Of a stretch of DNA of 58,368 nucleotides, positions 25,559-34,467 are shown piece after piece (the first letter of the stretch is position 1; every line of letters starts with the position of its first letter). The notes beneath the pieces were generated by a model. It did no database searches. It was not told the DNA's origin and saw only the letters and a program-made list of their open reading frames with translations. The stretch comes from Roseiflexus sp. (GTDB taxonomy: Bacteria; Chloroflexota; Chloroflexia; Chloroflexales; Roseiflexaceae). The stretch spans positions 1 through 58,368 of the forward strand of contig JAGHYV010000022.1 in the NCBI GenBank assembly GCA_017743475.1, read 5' to 3'. The position numbers were made by a program, and so were the translations under genes.

Positions 25559-28500
25559 TCCGCTCACAGAGTTCGGTCGTCTCCGGCAGCGGCTCCATCC
25601 CCAGTTCGTCCTGCATTGCCTGGACACAGCGCGCATAGGCGCGCAACGCCTGGGAGCGACTGCCAGAGCGCGCATAGGCGCGCATCAGCATCTGGTACGC
25701 TTCCTCATAGCCACGGTCGCGGCGGATGATGTGCTCGCACAGATCAATCGCTTCATCGAACTCTCCGCGATCGATCAACAACCGGGCAAGTGTCGCCGTC
25801 GATGCCAGATGACGCGCCAGGAGACGCTCACGCTCTTCGAGCGTCCAGGGATCGTACAGGGCTTCGGCGAGATAATCGCCGCGGTACAGCTGGAAAGCCG
25901 TGCGGCGATTGCGGATTTCCACTTCGGGATCACGTCCTGGTGCACCAGCAGTACGCAGTTCAAACTCATCCACATCGATCCAGCAGCCATACGAAGGTGC
26001 AAAACTGTACGCCAGCCCCTGCCGTCGAATAAAGAACGGCGCCACTCGTGGCGGACGACGCGGCTCCAGCACATTATTGAGCGCATTGAGCGTCACCTTA
26101 AACTGGCGCTCGGCAGCCGACGGCTCACTGTCGGGCCAGAGCCAGGCGCAGATCTGCTCACGCTGCAACCACGTGCCGCGATACGTCAGCAACAACTGGA
26201 GCAGCTGGCGCGCCTTCTCACGCTGCCACTCACGTGCCTGTATCTCGTGCGAGCCGCGGAAGATGCGGAAACGACCCAGCATGTAGACCCGCAGCGTATA
26301 GCCGGGATGATAGGTGTCAACCGCATCATCGGCGGCAATCGAGGGGAAACCCTGGCGCAGCAGACGCTGCGCCACTGCTGCCTGCGCCGATGCAGCGCCG
26401 CGCAGCGCCCGACCGCGGAGCAGAAGCGGAACCAGAACTGCAAGATCGTGCGGACCGAAGAGCGTGCGCGTTGTCAGGACGCCATCAAAGCCGCATGCAT
26501 CGGTCAATTTAAGAAGGCGCGCCAGAGCGCGATCAGCTTCTGCTTCCTTCCCAGATTGCAGCAGGATGTACGCTTCCCAGATCAGCGCAACCGTCTGCCC
26601 ATACTGATCATCACCCCGCACAAAGCGTTGCTGCGCTTCGTGGAGCCATTGCGCTGCGCGCGGATCGCCAGCAGTGGCAGCAACGCTTCCGAGCGCAAGC
26701 CAGATCAACGCCGCCATCCAGTCGTCACCCGCTTCCAGCGAGCGGTCAAGACCCTCACGGGCATACGCTTCAGCAGCGGCGAGGTTGCCCGCGTGCCCTT
26801 CGAGCAACGTCAGACCCATCATCACCTCGGCGCGCAAGCGGGGAATACCGCTCGACTCAATCATATCGAGCGCGATGCGGTAGTGACGATACGCCACCTC
26901 GTTGCTCGATGCTGTCACGAGATAGGCATGGCCAAGGCGCATATGAGCAATAGCCTCGGTCAGTGGCGAGTCGCCGCGTTGCGCCTCAAGCAAGCCGCGC
27001 TGCGCAAGCGCCAGCGCGCGCACCCCGTTGCCCAGCATGCACTCGATCAACGCCAGGAGCAGAAGCGGATCGCGGTGCAACATATGCTCACCGCGCACCC
27101 TGCCCGTATCGAGACCGAGTTCCTCTTCGAGCAAACGTCGCGCTTCGACAAGCCGGCCGCTCCGCAGTAGCAGGCGGGGCGATAGAACGGCAGAGCGACG
27201 GAGAGCGCCACTGCCCGGATCGCCGCGCGACGTTCTCCCATACGCTTCGCGATGGGCGGCAGCAATGATGAAGATCGCCACATCAGCGCGACCCCGGTTG
27301 ATCCAGTTCTCAGCTTGCAGACTCAGAATAGTCGCCCGTTCAGTGCGACGATGGCGCGGCAGGAGTTTCATCGCGCGCTTCAACAGCACTGCTGCTGGTG
27401 CTGGCTGCACCGTATCGATGTACACCTCTGCCTGACCGCGCAATGCCCGCACCTGACCATCTATATCTCCCTGCGCCCGGTAGCGATCCTCCGCCAGGCG
27501 GTACGACTCCAGCGCCTGTGCATAGCGACCGAGGCGACGTTCAGCAATTGCCCGCGTCTCGAGCAGTGCGGCATTGTTCCGGTGGTCGTCAGGCGGGATC
27601 TGTTCGATCCACGACAGAAGCTCAGCCGCCTGCGCGCCAGAAACGCCAGCGAGCGCCATACGACTCAATGCCGCCGACGCTTCCTCCCAGTTCGCCGCGG
27701 CAAGAAAATGGTGCGCCGCACCGTGATCATCGCCCTTCGTTGCATAGTACTGACCCAACTGTGCGTGGATGCGCCGCCAGTTCGGCAATTCACGTTCCGC
27801 AAGACGCGCAAAGCTGGCAGCTGGCAACGGCTGGTAGACCGATCGACCATCGGGTAGGGTCTCGATGAACAACTCATATCGGTCGATCATCTTGAGATCG
27901 ATATGGAGATCGGACAGTTCAGCAACGGCAGCACATGCCGATTCATCGATCCAGCGCATCAACGCTGTACCCAGCAACCAGGTGCGCAGATTAATTGGCA
28001 AGTCACCCAGGACTTCGTGCGCCAGGTACGCATCGAGTTGAGGCGCAATGCGCTCCAGCAACCGCTCCGGAGGGATTGGTTCGTGTTGCGCGGCACCAGA
28101 GTCAATACGAGCGGTTGCGAAGAAACGAAGCGCCAGTGGCCAACCGCGCGCCAGCGCATTGAGTTCATCATCGTGAGGACTCGGCGGCAACCCGCAGGCA
28201 GCGAAGAATTCACGCGCCTCTTCATTAGTGAACGCCAGTTGCGCCCGGTTCAGGCGATAGAGTTCACCACGCGCTGCAACCGTCAGCAGTGGCGCCAGTG
28301 AAGGCATCTCGCGACTCGCCAGCACCAGATGGAGACGCGGCGGCAGACGATCAATCAGATGCTCAATCAGGACGCGCAGTTCGGGACGTCTGTCGGCGCA
28401 GTGGACGTCATCAAGCACCAGGAGCATCTCATCACCCAGCGCAGTCAACGCATTGATCAGCCGGTCCAGCACATCGACCGGGTGCAGGGTGACAAAGCGA

Positions 28501-28826
28501 GAGGGATCAAAACCAGTGATCGGACGAAAGGCCGTCGCCAGATGGAGCGCCAGCGAAATCGGCGTATCCGCAGCATCAAGACGACACCAGGCAACCGGCC
28601 AGCCGCCGTGACGCGCAAAGCTGGTGAGCGCGACTGTCTTACCGCCACCAGCTGGCGCAGTCACCAGCGTCACCGGATAATCGGCGACCGCAGCAAGCAA
28701 CCCATCGATCCGTGGACGTTCGATGAGTCGGGCTGGCTGCGGCGGCGGTTCCAGACGCGGAAGCAGTACCGTAGATGCGAGAGACACAGTAGCGCCGAAC
28801 TCGCTCGTAACTCGTGAACTTAGCAT
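25536..28826 (-). CDS. Large AAA/TPR/BTAD transcriptional regulator
   Basis: 1096 residues from ATG 28826; the frame is open 38 codons further up, but that stretch runs through the divergent promoter region. N-terminal STAND-type ATPase with Walker A APAGGGKT (57-64) and Walker B MLLVLDDVH. A middle section of about 450 residues is made of TPR-like helix pairs. Near the C-terminus there is an OmpR-like winged helix (MLGRFRIFRGSHEI, then QREKARQLLQLLLTYRG) followed by a BTAD domain with TPR-like helices. This is the MalT/SARP-like design: ATP-dependent oligomerisation after signal binding, then DNA binding. It diverges from the phasin-like gene over an 80-bp gap holding an inverted repeat, so it may regulate the PHA genes. 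Confidence 0.88.
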   Translation of the reverse strand: MLSSRVTSEFGATVSLASTVLLPRLEPPPQPARLIERPRIDGLLAAVADYPVTLVTAPAGGGKTVALTSFARHGGWPVAWCRLDAADTPISLALHLATAFRPITGFDPSRFVTLHPVDVLDRLINALTALGDEMLLVLDDVHCADRRPELRVLIEHLIDRLPPRLHLVLASREMPSLAPLLTVAARGELYRLNRAQLAFTNEEAREFFAACGLPPSPHDDELNALARGWPLALRFFATARIDSGAAQHEPIPPERLLERIAPQLDAYLAHEVLGDLPINLRTWLLGTALMRWIDESACAAVAELSDLHIDLKMIDRYELFIETLPDGRSVYQPLPAASFARLAERELPNWRRIHAQLGQYYATKGDDHGAAHHFLAAANWEEASAALSRMALAGVSGAQAAELLSWIEQIPPDDHRNNAALLETRAIAERRLGRYAQALESYRLAEDRYRAQGDIDGQVRALRGQAEVYIDTVQPAPAAVLLKRAMKLLPRHRRTERATILSLQAENWINRGRADVAIFIIAAAHREAYGRTSRGDPGSGALRRSAVLSPRLLLRSGRLVEARRLLEEELGLDTGRVRGEHMLHRDPLLLLALIECMLGNGVRALALAQRGLLEAQRGDSPLTEAIAHMRLGHAYLVTASSNEVAYRHYRIALDMIESSGIPRLRAEVMMGLTLLEGHAGNLAAAEAYAREGLDRSLEAGDDWMAALIWLALGSVAATAGDPRAAQWLHEAQQRFVRGDDQYGQTVALIWEAYILLQSGKEAEADRALARLLKLTDACGFDGVLTTRTLFGPHDLAVLVPLLLRGRALRGAASAQAAVAQRLLRQGFPSIAADDAVDTYHPGYTLRVYMLGRFRIFRGSHEIQAREWQREKARQLLQLLLTYRGTWLQREQICAWLWPDSEPSAAERQFKVTLNALNNVLEPRRPPRVAPFFIRRQGLAYSFAPSYGCWIDVDEFELRTAGAPGRDPEVEIRNRRTAFQLYRGDYLAEALYDPWTLEERERLLARHLASTATLARLLIDRGEFDEAIDLCEHIIRRDRGYEEAYQMLMRAYARSGSRSQALRAYARCVQAMQDELGMEPLPETTELCERIKRNEPV

Positions 28827-28845
28827 GTCTCGGCAAGATACGATT

Positions 28846-28861
28846 GTATTATACTTAATAC
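28846..28861. promoter_or_regulatory. Inverted repeat in the divergent regulator/phasin promoter region
   Basis: GTATTATACTTAATAC is a perfect 6-bp inverted repeat (GTATTA/TAATAC) with a 4-nt centre. It lies 20 nt from the regulator start and 45 nt from the phasin start, in an AT-rich spot of a GC-rich region. Candidate operator; also overlaps possible -10 sequences for both genes. Confidence 0.5.
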
Positions 28862-28905
28862 TACCATCTTTTGACGAAAAGCGCTGTCTCGGAAAGGAGC
28901 ACCCT

Positions 28906-29199
28906 GTGGCCATCAGAAACATTGAAGAGACTGCATACAAAACCTACAGCAGCGCTCAGGAAATGGTAGGAAAAGCGGTCAAAGCCTGGACTGAACTTAT
29001 TGCCGTCAGTACCGATATGGCATACGAGATGGTGCTAAAGAACTGGAACTACAGTCGTAGTATTCGGAGTTCTGCCGAGCAAGCCATCGAAGACGCGCTC
29101 AACACCCAGGCGCGTTTTGCCCGCGAAATGATGGGGGTCTGGAAAGACTACGCTGAGAGCGTCTCCGACATCATTGGTCGGACCGCCCGGAAAGAATGA
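28906..29199 (+). CDS. Phasin-like protein
   Basis: 97 residues from GTG 28906, directly after the strong ribosome site GGAAAGGAG. The protein is almost entirely amphipathic helix, without cysteine: AYKTYSSAQEMVGKAVKAWT, FAREMMGVWKDYAESVSDII. Size and composition match short phasins, which coat PHA granules. I do not see a diagnostic motif; the assignment leans on the neighbours phaB and phaA, which are on the opposite strand just downstream. The PHA synthase gene is not in the window. Confidence 0.65.
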   Translation: MAIRNIEETAYKTYSSAQEMVGKAVKAWTELIAVSTDMAYEMVLKNWNYSRSIRSSAEQAIEDALNTQARFAREMMGVWKDYAESVSDIIGRTARKE

Positions 29200-29250
29200 T
29201 GCCGGAGACGCACCATGGTAGAGACGTTGCGCCATCAACGTCTCTACTTA

Positions 29251-29994
29251 TCACATATATGCCCCGCCATTAATGTTGATCTGCTGCCCGGTAATGTAAT
29301 CTCCGTCCGCTGCAAGGAAGACGACTGCCTTAGCCATCTCCTCCGGCAAGCCAAACCGCCCCAGCGGGATACGCGCTTTGATCTGGTTCTGAACCTCCTC
29401 CGGCACCTTCGCAAGCATATCAGTCAGGGTAAATCCTGGCGCTACAACGTTCACTGTAATGCCATGCTTCGCCAGTTCGAGCGCAGCAGTCTTGGTGAAG
29501 GCAATGATCCCACCCTTGCTTGCGCCATAGTTCGCCTGACCAAATGCCGCAGTCTGCCCATTCATCGAACTGATGTTAATGATTCGGCCGTACTTTTGCT
29601 CAATCATCGGCTGCATGGCTGCAGTGGTGCAGAAGAAGACAGCATTCAGATTCGTCTGGATGACCTGGAGCCAATCCTCGTCGGTCATCTTACGGAGCGA
29701 CCGGTCACGGGTAATTCCCGCATTGTTGACCATGATATCGAGTCGTCCATAAGCATCCAGGAATCGGCGCACCATGGCGCGTGCCTCGGTCGGATCGGCA
29801 ACATTTGCCTGGAGCAGCATACATTCGCGTCCCATAGACTTGATTTCGGCAGCCACCTCTTCCGCCAATGCCTGATTATGCTGGTAATTGACGCCGACCG
29901 TGCACCCCTCGCGCGCCAGTTCCAGCGCAATTGCACGACCGATCCCACGCGAAGCTCCTGTCACGATCGCATACTTTCCTTCGAGACGACCCAT
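29251..29994 (-). CDS. phaB: Acetoacetyl-CoA reductase / 3-oxoacyl-ACP reductase (SDR)
   Basis: 247 residues. Classical short-chain dehydrogenase: cofactor motif TGASRGIGRAIALELA, NNAG at about residue 88, serine of ISSMNGQTAAFGQ and catalytic YGASKGG (YxxxK). The sequence INISSMNGQTAAFGQANYGA is typical of PhaB rather than FabG. It reduces acetoacetyl-CoA to (R)-3-hydroxybutyryl-CoA with NADPH, the second step of polyhydroxybutyrate synthesis. The thiolase gene lies upstream on the same strand, 281 bp away with a dispersed repeat between them, so the two may be transcribed separately. Confidence 0.85.
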   Translation of the reverse strand: MGRLEGKYAIVTGASRGIGRAIALELAREGCTVGVNYQHNQALAEEVAAEIKSMGRECMLLQANVADPTEARAMVRRFLDAYGRLDIMVNNAGITRDRSLRKMTDEDWLQVIQTNLNAVFFCTTAAMQPMIEQKYGRIINISSMNGQTAAFGQANYGASKGGIIAFTKTAALELAKHGITVNVVAPGFTLTDMLAKVPEEVQNQIKARIPLGRFGLPEEMAKAVVFLAADGDYITGQQININGGAYM

Positions 29995-30174
29995 CCCTTT
30001 ACCTCCTTACGTGTGTCTATGAACCGAGAACTGAGAACCCAACACCAGAGAGAACGAAGCGCGGTATGAGACAAACGACAGACCTGACACCCTGTTGGGA
30101 CAGATAGCTGCGTTCCCGTATCCTGCGCCTCCCCTCGTTCCGTAACTCTTCACACCAGGGGTAGTACTCTCATG

Positions 30175-30249
30175 CCTGGAAGCAAGGGCGTCCCGCCCTC
30201 GTCGCGTCTATGAGAGCAAGTGCCCTCACTCCCAGGAAGGATGTGAACA
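30175..30249. repeat. Dispersed palindromic element, copy 1
   Basis: 75-bp element starting CCTGGAAGC and ending ATGTGAACA, related to 39929-40004 and 56496-56571. Its middle CGTCGCGTCTAYGAG is shared by all three, and the CTGGGAGYRAGGGC/GCCCTYRCTCCCAG type arms fold back on each other. The left arm here is slightly degenerate. Confidence 0.8.
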
Positions 30250-30275
30250 TTTACCCTATCCCGTCTATCCTCGTC

Positions 30276-31466
30276 TTACAACCGTTCAAAGATCGCAGCA
30301 ATACCCTGACCACCGCCGATGCACATTGTGACGCAGGCGTAGCGACCGCCAGTGCGTTGCAGTTCGTAGAGCGCCTTCACCGTCAATATCGCGCCAGTTG
30401 CACCAATTGGGTGACCGAGCGAAATGCCGCTACCGTTCGGATTGACCTTCTCCATGGGCAGATCAAGATCGCGGATGACGGCGAGCGCCTGTGCCGCGAA
30501 CGCTTCGTTCAGTTCGAACAGATCGATGTCATTGATGCTCAGTCCGGTGCGCTCCAGCACCTTGCGCACCGCCGGAACCGGACCAATGCCCATATATTTC
30601 GGATCAACGCCGACAACGCTATACCCCACCAGACGACCCATCGGTTTGTAGCCGCGCTGTTCGGCAACTCTGCGCTCCATCAACACCACCGCAGCCGCAG
30701 CATCATTGATACTCGATGCATTGCCAGCGGTCACGGTTCCCTCCTTGTCGAATACCGGACGCAGTTTGGCGAGCTTCTCAAGGCTTGTGTCAGGACGCAC
30801 GCTTTCATCAGTATCAAACATCTGAACTCCGCCCTTGACCTTGATCTCAATGGGCAGAATTTGATCCTTGAAACGCCCTTCCGCGATGGCAGCGGCAGCG
30901 CGTTTATGACTTTCAACAGCCAGCGCATCCTGATCTTCGCGAGAGATCTCCCACTTCCGGGCGATATTCTCAGCCGTTATGCCCATATGCACATTATCGA
31001 ACGGATCACTGAGCGCTGCCACCATCACATCAACCATCGTAACATCGTTCATCCGTGCGCCCCAGCGCATCGCGTGCGCCCAATACGGGCTGCGACTCAT
31101 CGACTCAGCGCCTCCAGCAACGGCAGCATCGGCATCGCCGAGCATGATTGTCTGGGCTGCCGAAATGATCGCCTGCAATCCGCTGCCGCACAGACGATTC
31201 AATGTCAGCGCCGGAACGTCCACTGGTAAGCCGCCCTTTACCCCCGCAACCCGCGCTAAATAGTGGTCGTGCCCATCAGTGTGGATGATATTGCCAAACA
31301 CAACCTGCCCGATTTCTGTCGGCTCGACACCCGCACGCCTGACAGCTTCACGCACGACCTGCGCCGCCAGTTCGCTCGGTGGATGATCCTTGAGGCTGCC
31401 GCCAAAACTGCCGATCGCGGTGCGGACACCACTCAGCACCACTACCTCGCGTCCATTCGCCGTCAT
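30276..31466 (-). CDS. phaA: Acetyl-CoA acetyltransferase (thiolase)
   Basis: 396 residues. All three thiolase signatures are present: NRLCGSGLQAI with the acyl-accepting cysteine (about residue 90), SLGHPIGATGA with the catalytic histidine (about 350) and CVTMCIGGGQG with the second cysteine (about 380). It condenses two acetyl-CoA to acetoacetyl-CoA. With the phaB and phasin-like genes this supplies the first step of PHB synthesis. A TACAAT on the minus strand at 31675-31670, within TGGTACAAT, is a candidate -10 about 200 nt upstream. Confidence 0.9.
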   Translation of the reverse strand: MTANGREVVVLSGVRTAIGSFGGSLKDHPPSELAAQVVREAVRRAGVEPTEIGQVVFGNIIHTDGHDHYLARVAGVKGGLPVDVPALTLNRLCGSGLQAIISAAQTIMLGDADAAVAGGAESMSRSPYWAHAMRWGARMNDVTMVDVMVAALSDPFDNVHMGITAENIARKWEISREDQDALAVESHKRAAAAIAEGRFKDQILPIEIKVKGGVQMFDTDESVRPDTSLEKLAKLRPVFDKEGTVTAGNASSINDAAAAVVLMERRVAEQRGYKPMGRLVGYSVVGVDPKYMGIGPVPAVRKVLERTGLSINDIDLFELNEAFAAQALAVIRDLDLPMEKVNPNGSGISLGHPIGATGAILTVKALYELQRTGGRYACVTMCIGGGQGIAAIFERL

Positions 31467-31897
31467 TGCTGCCTCCTTTGACTGATTGCATGCGTCCGCA
31501 AGAGCGAAAATGCATGCCTTCGTTATTGAGATCGTCTGGCTATGGGATACTGCATGTGCATACCTGACCGCCTGCGCCCGACCGTTCGAAGTTGCGGAGC
31601 AACGGTCGCACCCAGGTCAGCCCTCGCCTCATTCGTTGCAGCAGATACGCAGGGTGAGTTACGATTTCTATTGTACCATTGTAATGGAAAGGCTACCAGT
31701 CTGGCGTTAGCATGTTTTTGTAAGGAGTAACCGTTTCTTCACCAGATGTAGCGAAGATGCTCATGCGCAACCGGATATGATATGGTAAAGTCATGCTACT
31801 CCAAGTTTCTGGCGCAGACTGTCGGCAGGCAACGACGAAACTGGAAGATGCCGAAAGGCGATCATAAGCCCTAGCATCGTGAGAGGAGGTATGTATT
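31467..31897. other. Divergent intergenic region between phaA and the GNAT gene
   Basis: 431 bp without a convincing gene. It holds an extended -10 for phaA (minus, TACAAT at 31675-31670) and an AT-rich stretch near 31770-31790 (TATGAT) that may serve the GNAT gene. Small open frames lack ribosome sites. Confidence 0.4.
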
Positions 31898-32461
31898 ATG
31901 ATTGAGCGCGCCGAAGCGCCAGTTGCGGCAACGTTGCGCGACGGCCGAACTGTGATGATTCGACCGCTTGCCGAGCAGGATCGCGAAGCGCTACTCCGTT
32001 TTGGTCGTTCGCTGCCGGACGATGACTGGCTCTACCTGGAAACCGATCTTCACAACCCTGAGATCATCGACCGCCTCGTTAATGCGTATGCTGCTGAAAA
32101 CTGGCGCCAGATTGTTGCAGTGACGGAGGACGGCGAGATTGTTGGCTACAGCGCGGTGCGGCGGTTGCCGGGATGGTCGAACCACGTGGGGGATATTCTT
32201 CTGATCGTGGGTAAAGACTATCGCCGCTGTGGTCTGGGAACCACGCTGGCGCGGGCGATTGTCGATGCGGCGCGCGATTTAGGGGTAGAGAAGGTGATTG
32301 TCGAAGTATTGCAGGAACAGACGGGCGGCATTGCAATCTTCGAGCGCCTGGGCTTCCAGATTGAGGGAACCTTCAGCGATCACGCCCGCGACCATATCGG
32401 TCGTCGTCATACGCTTCACGTGCTGGCATACCACATGAATGGTGCAAATACGAACATTTGA
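31898..32461 (+). CDS. GNAT-family N-acetyltransferase
   Basis: 187 residues from ATG 31898 with a strong GAGGAGGT ribosome site. The acetyl-CoA binding motif A is seen as DILLIVGKDYRRCGLGTTLA (R/QxxGxG/A), and LGVEKVIVEVLQEQTGGIAI is motif B. The N-terminal part (RDGRTVMIRPLAEQDREALL) matches the Rim/AAC-like subgroup fused in larger acyltransferases. The substrate is unknown. A terminator follows. Confidence 0.85.
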   Translation: MIERAEAPVAATLRDGRTVMIRPLAEQDREALLRFGRSLPDDDWLYLETDLHNPEIIDRLVNAYAAENWRQIVAVTEDGEIVGYSAVRRLPGWSNHVGDILLIVGKDYRRCGLGTTLARAIVDAARDLGVEKVIVEVLQEQTGGIAIFERLGFQIEGTFSDHARDHIGRRHTLHVLAYHMNGANTNI

Positions 32462-32518
32462 ACGTCGGCGAGCTGCGACACTGCCCGATCCGCCTGAGAA
32501 GGTAGCCTTTCTGTGCAG

Positions 32519-32543
32519 CCCCGCGTATTGCGGGGTTGTTTGT
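32519..32543 (+). terminator. Rho-independent terminator of the GNAT gene
   Basis: CCCCGC (32519-32524), loop GTATT, GCGGGG (32530-32535), followed by TTGTTTGT. About 58 nt beyond the GNAT stop codon. Confidence 0.85.
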
Positions 32544-32617
32544 TGCCAGTCCAGCATAGATTTCTGATTGTTGCGATGGATTGTGATTGACGTCCCGGTG
32601 CCTGACCATGCGGATTC

Positions 32618-32626
32618 TGGTACAAT
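32618..32626 (+). promoter_or_regulatory. Extended -10 promoter of comB, near-leaderless
   Basis: TGGTACAAT ends only 9 nt before the ATG at 32636. The expected start of transcription is 2 or 3 nt before the start codon. No ribosome site is present. Confidence 0.6.
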
Positions 32627-32635
32627 GCAGCCGAT

Positions 32636-33331
32636 ATGGAGATAATTCTCGCCGATCTGCGAACGTATCGCGGTGCTGCGCCCGATGATGCAGTCGTTGT
32701 GATTGATGTATTACGCTCATTCACGACCGCAGCGTACGTGTTGCACGCTGGCGCACGCGAAATCATGCTTGTAGCGACCCCTGAAGAGGCTCGCACTCTG
32801 GTTCATCGTTCCCCTGCGGCACTGACAATTGGCGCCGTTCCGGGTGGCTTTCCTATCGAAGGATTCGACTTCGGCAACTCACCGGCTGCGCTCTGCAATG
32901 TCGATCTGACGGGGTATGACGTGGCGCTCTGCACTGCTGGCGGTGTGCGCGGTGTCATCGCTGCACATCAGGCTGCCGTGCTACTCGGCGGATCGCTGGT
33001 GTGCGCCGCAGCCACGGCGCATGTTCTGCGTCGCATTGCCCCGCCGCGCGTGACGCTCCTTATCACCGGCGTTTATGCCGATCGCGACGGTGATGAGGAT
33101 ATTGCCTGCGCCGAATATCTTGCAGCCCGACTGCGCGGTGAAACGCCCAACCCGGCGCCCTTTGAGCGTCGGGTGCGTGAATCGAGCTTCGGCAGACGCT
33201 TCGGCAACCCGGCGCATCCCCATCTCTCAGAAGCAGACCTGGACCTCTGCGCACGCGCCGATGTGTTCGATTTTGCGATGCCGATTGCACGACGCGCAGG
33301 GAGGACTTTTATCGAAAGGCTCACGCTGTGA
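32636..33331 (+). CDS. comB: 2-phosphosulfolactate phosphatase family protein (ComB-like)
   Basis: 231 residues. It matches the ComB family throughout: VVVIDVLRSFTTAAYVLHAG near the N-terminus, GFPIEGFDFGNSPAA, CTAGGVRGVIAA, and LLITGVYADRDGDEDIACAEY. In methanogens ComB is a Mg-dependent acid phosphatase of coenzyme M synthesis. In bacteria without coenzyme M it has an unassigned role, perhaps in sulfolactate metabolism. The last codons overlap the next gene by 4 nt. The start is unusually close to its promoter, so the mRNA may be leaderless. Confidence 0.85.
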   Translation: MEIILADLRTYRGAAPDDAVVVIDVLRSFTTAAYVLHAGAREIMLVATPEEARTLVHRSPAALTIGAVPGGFPIEGFDFGNSPAALCNVDLTGYDVALCTAGGVRGVIAAHQAAVLLGGSLVCAAATAHVLRRIAPPRVTLLITGVYADRDGDEDIACAEYLAARLRGETPNPAPFERRVRESSFGRRFGNPAHPHLSEADLDLCARADVFDFAMPIARRAGRTFIERLTL

Positions 33332-34467
33332 AACTTCTCTTGCCAATCGTTCTCATCGTCGCCATGCTGATTATTCCTGCCACACCGGTGGCTGCGGCGC
33401 CGATGATCCCCGATGGATTTGCGGATCCAGCGTTTGCAACTCTATGGATGCGCGCCGATTGGGCGGTTGCCACGGGAAGTGCGCGTCGCTCCTGGACGTA
33501 TGGCGCATCCCCCAGCGAGATGCGCTATGAGCGCTTCACTGGCGCGCTGGGCGATGCGCGCCTGGTGCAGTACTTCGACAAGGCGCGGATGGAGGTGAAC
33601 AATCCGGGTGGCGACCGACAATCTCTCTGGTTTGTCACCGGTGGACGGTTGGTGGTTGAGTTGATCACTGGCAGAATGCAAACTGGCTTCAACGATGTCA
33701 AACAACGCGCGCCCGCCGCCATTCCGGTCGCTGGCGATCTGATCAACAATCCACAGGCGCCAACCTATGCGCAACTAGCAGCGTACGTGTCACTCGACGG
33801 CGGCGGGCGCGCGCCCGACCGCATCGGGGCGCGAGTGAGCGCGTTGCTCGGTCCCGACGGACTGCGTGAGCGACCCGACCTGGCGCTGCCAGCGCCAGTG
33901 ATTGTGCATTACGAATCAGTGACCGGGCATAACGTGCCGCGCGCATTCTGCGACTTTATGGCAGCATCGCCGGTCGATGCGCTGTTCGTCTTCGGGTATC
34001 CGATCAGCGAACCATACTGGGCCCTCGTTCGCGTTGGCGGAAAAGAACTTCCCATTCTTTTTCAGGCATTCGAGCGTCGCCTGCTGACGTTCAACCCCGC
34101 CAACCCGCCGCGCTGGCAGGTCGAAATGGGAAACGTCGGACAGCACTACTTCCTCTGGCGCTACGGGCGACCGCTGCGCTACGCGGTTCCCCCTTTCTCT
34201 AGAGTGACTGCTCGCGAAACGACCCTAACCCTTCCAACATACGATTACAGCGGTGCGCTTGTGCCGACCACCCCCGGCGACCCGATCTATCCCTACCCGC
34301 GGCTCGATCTGGCGCGCGTCGGTTCGCTGCAACTTGCGACGTCATGCGACGTATTTCGCCGTTCCAAACGACCTATCCCTACCCGCGGCTCGATCTGGCG
34401 CGCGTCGGTTCGCTGCAACCACGCACCTATTGCGCCCTCGTGGTCGAAAATCGTTTCCTGGAACTGA
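33328..34467 (+). pseudogene. Secreted protein, N-terminal part of a disrupted longer gene
   Basis: Signal peptide at residues 1-24 (AMLIIPATPVAAA-P), then a secreted module of about 270 residues of a kind common in Chloroflexota: ARLVQYFDKARMEVNNPGGD, WFVTGGRLVVELITGRMQ, ESVTGHNVPRAFCDFM and FNPANPPRWQVEMGNVGQHY. The reading is good up to about 34333 (PYPRLDLARVGSLQ). After that an 86-bp insertion shifts the frame, so the last 45 residues (after GSLQ) are nonsense (Arg/Ser-rich). The same PYPRLDLARVGSLQ peptide begins the next frame, so this gene was once continuous with the DUF5107 part downstream. GTG/ATG overlap with comB suggests co-transcription. Confidence 0.75.
34287..34419 (+). repeat. 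47-bp direct repeat splitting the secreted/DUF5107 gene
   Basis: 34287-34333 and 34373-34419 are identical over 47 bp, offset 86 bp. 86 is not a multiple of three, so the extra copy plus 39 bp of spacer breaks the frame. Removing one copy and the spacer restores one open frame. Confidence 0.92.

Noticed and set aside
25731-27170. 479-codon open frame on the plus strand
   Set aside because: It lies entirely opposite the BTAD regulator gene, has no ribosome site and shows a Gln/Arg/His-rich composition typical of an antisense shadow of a GC-rich gene.
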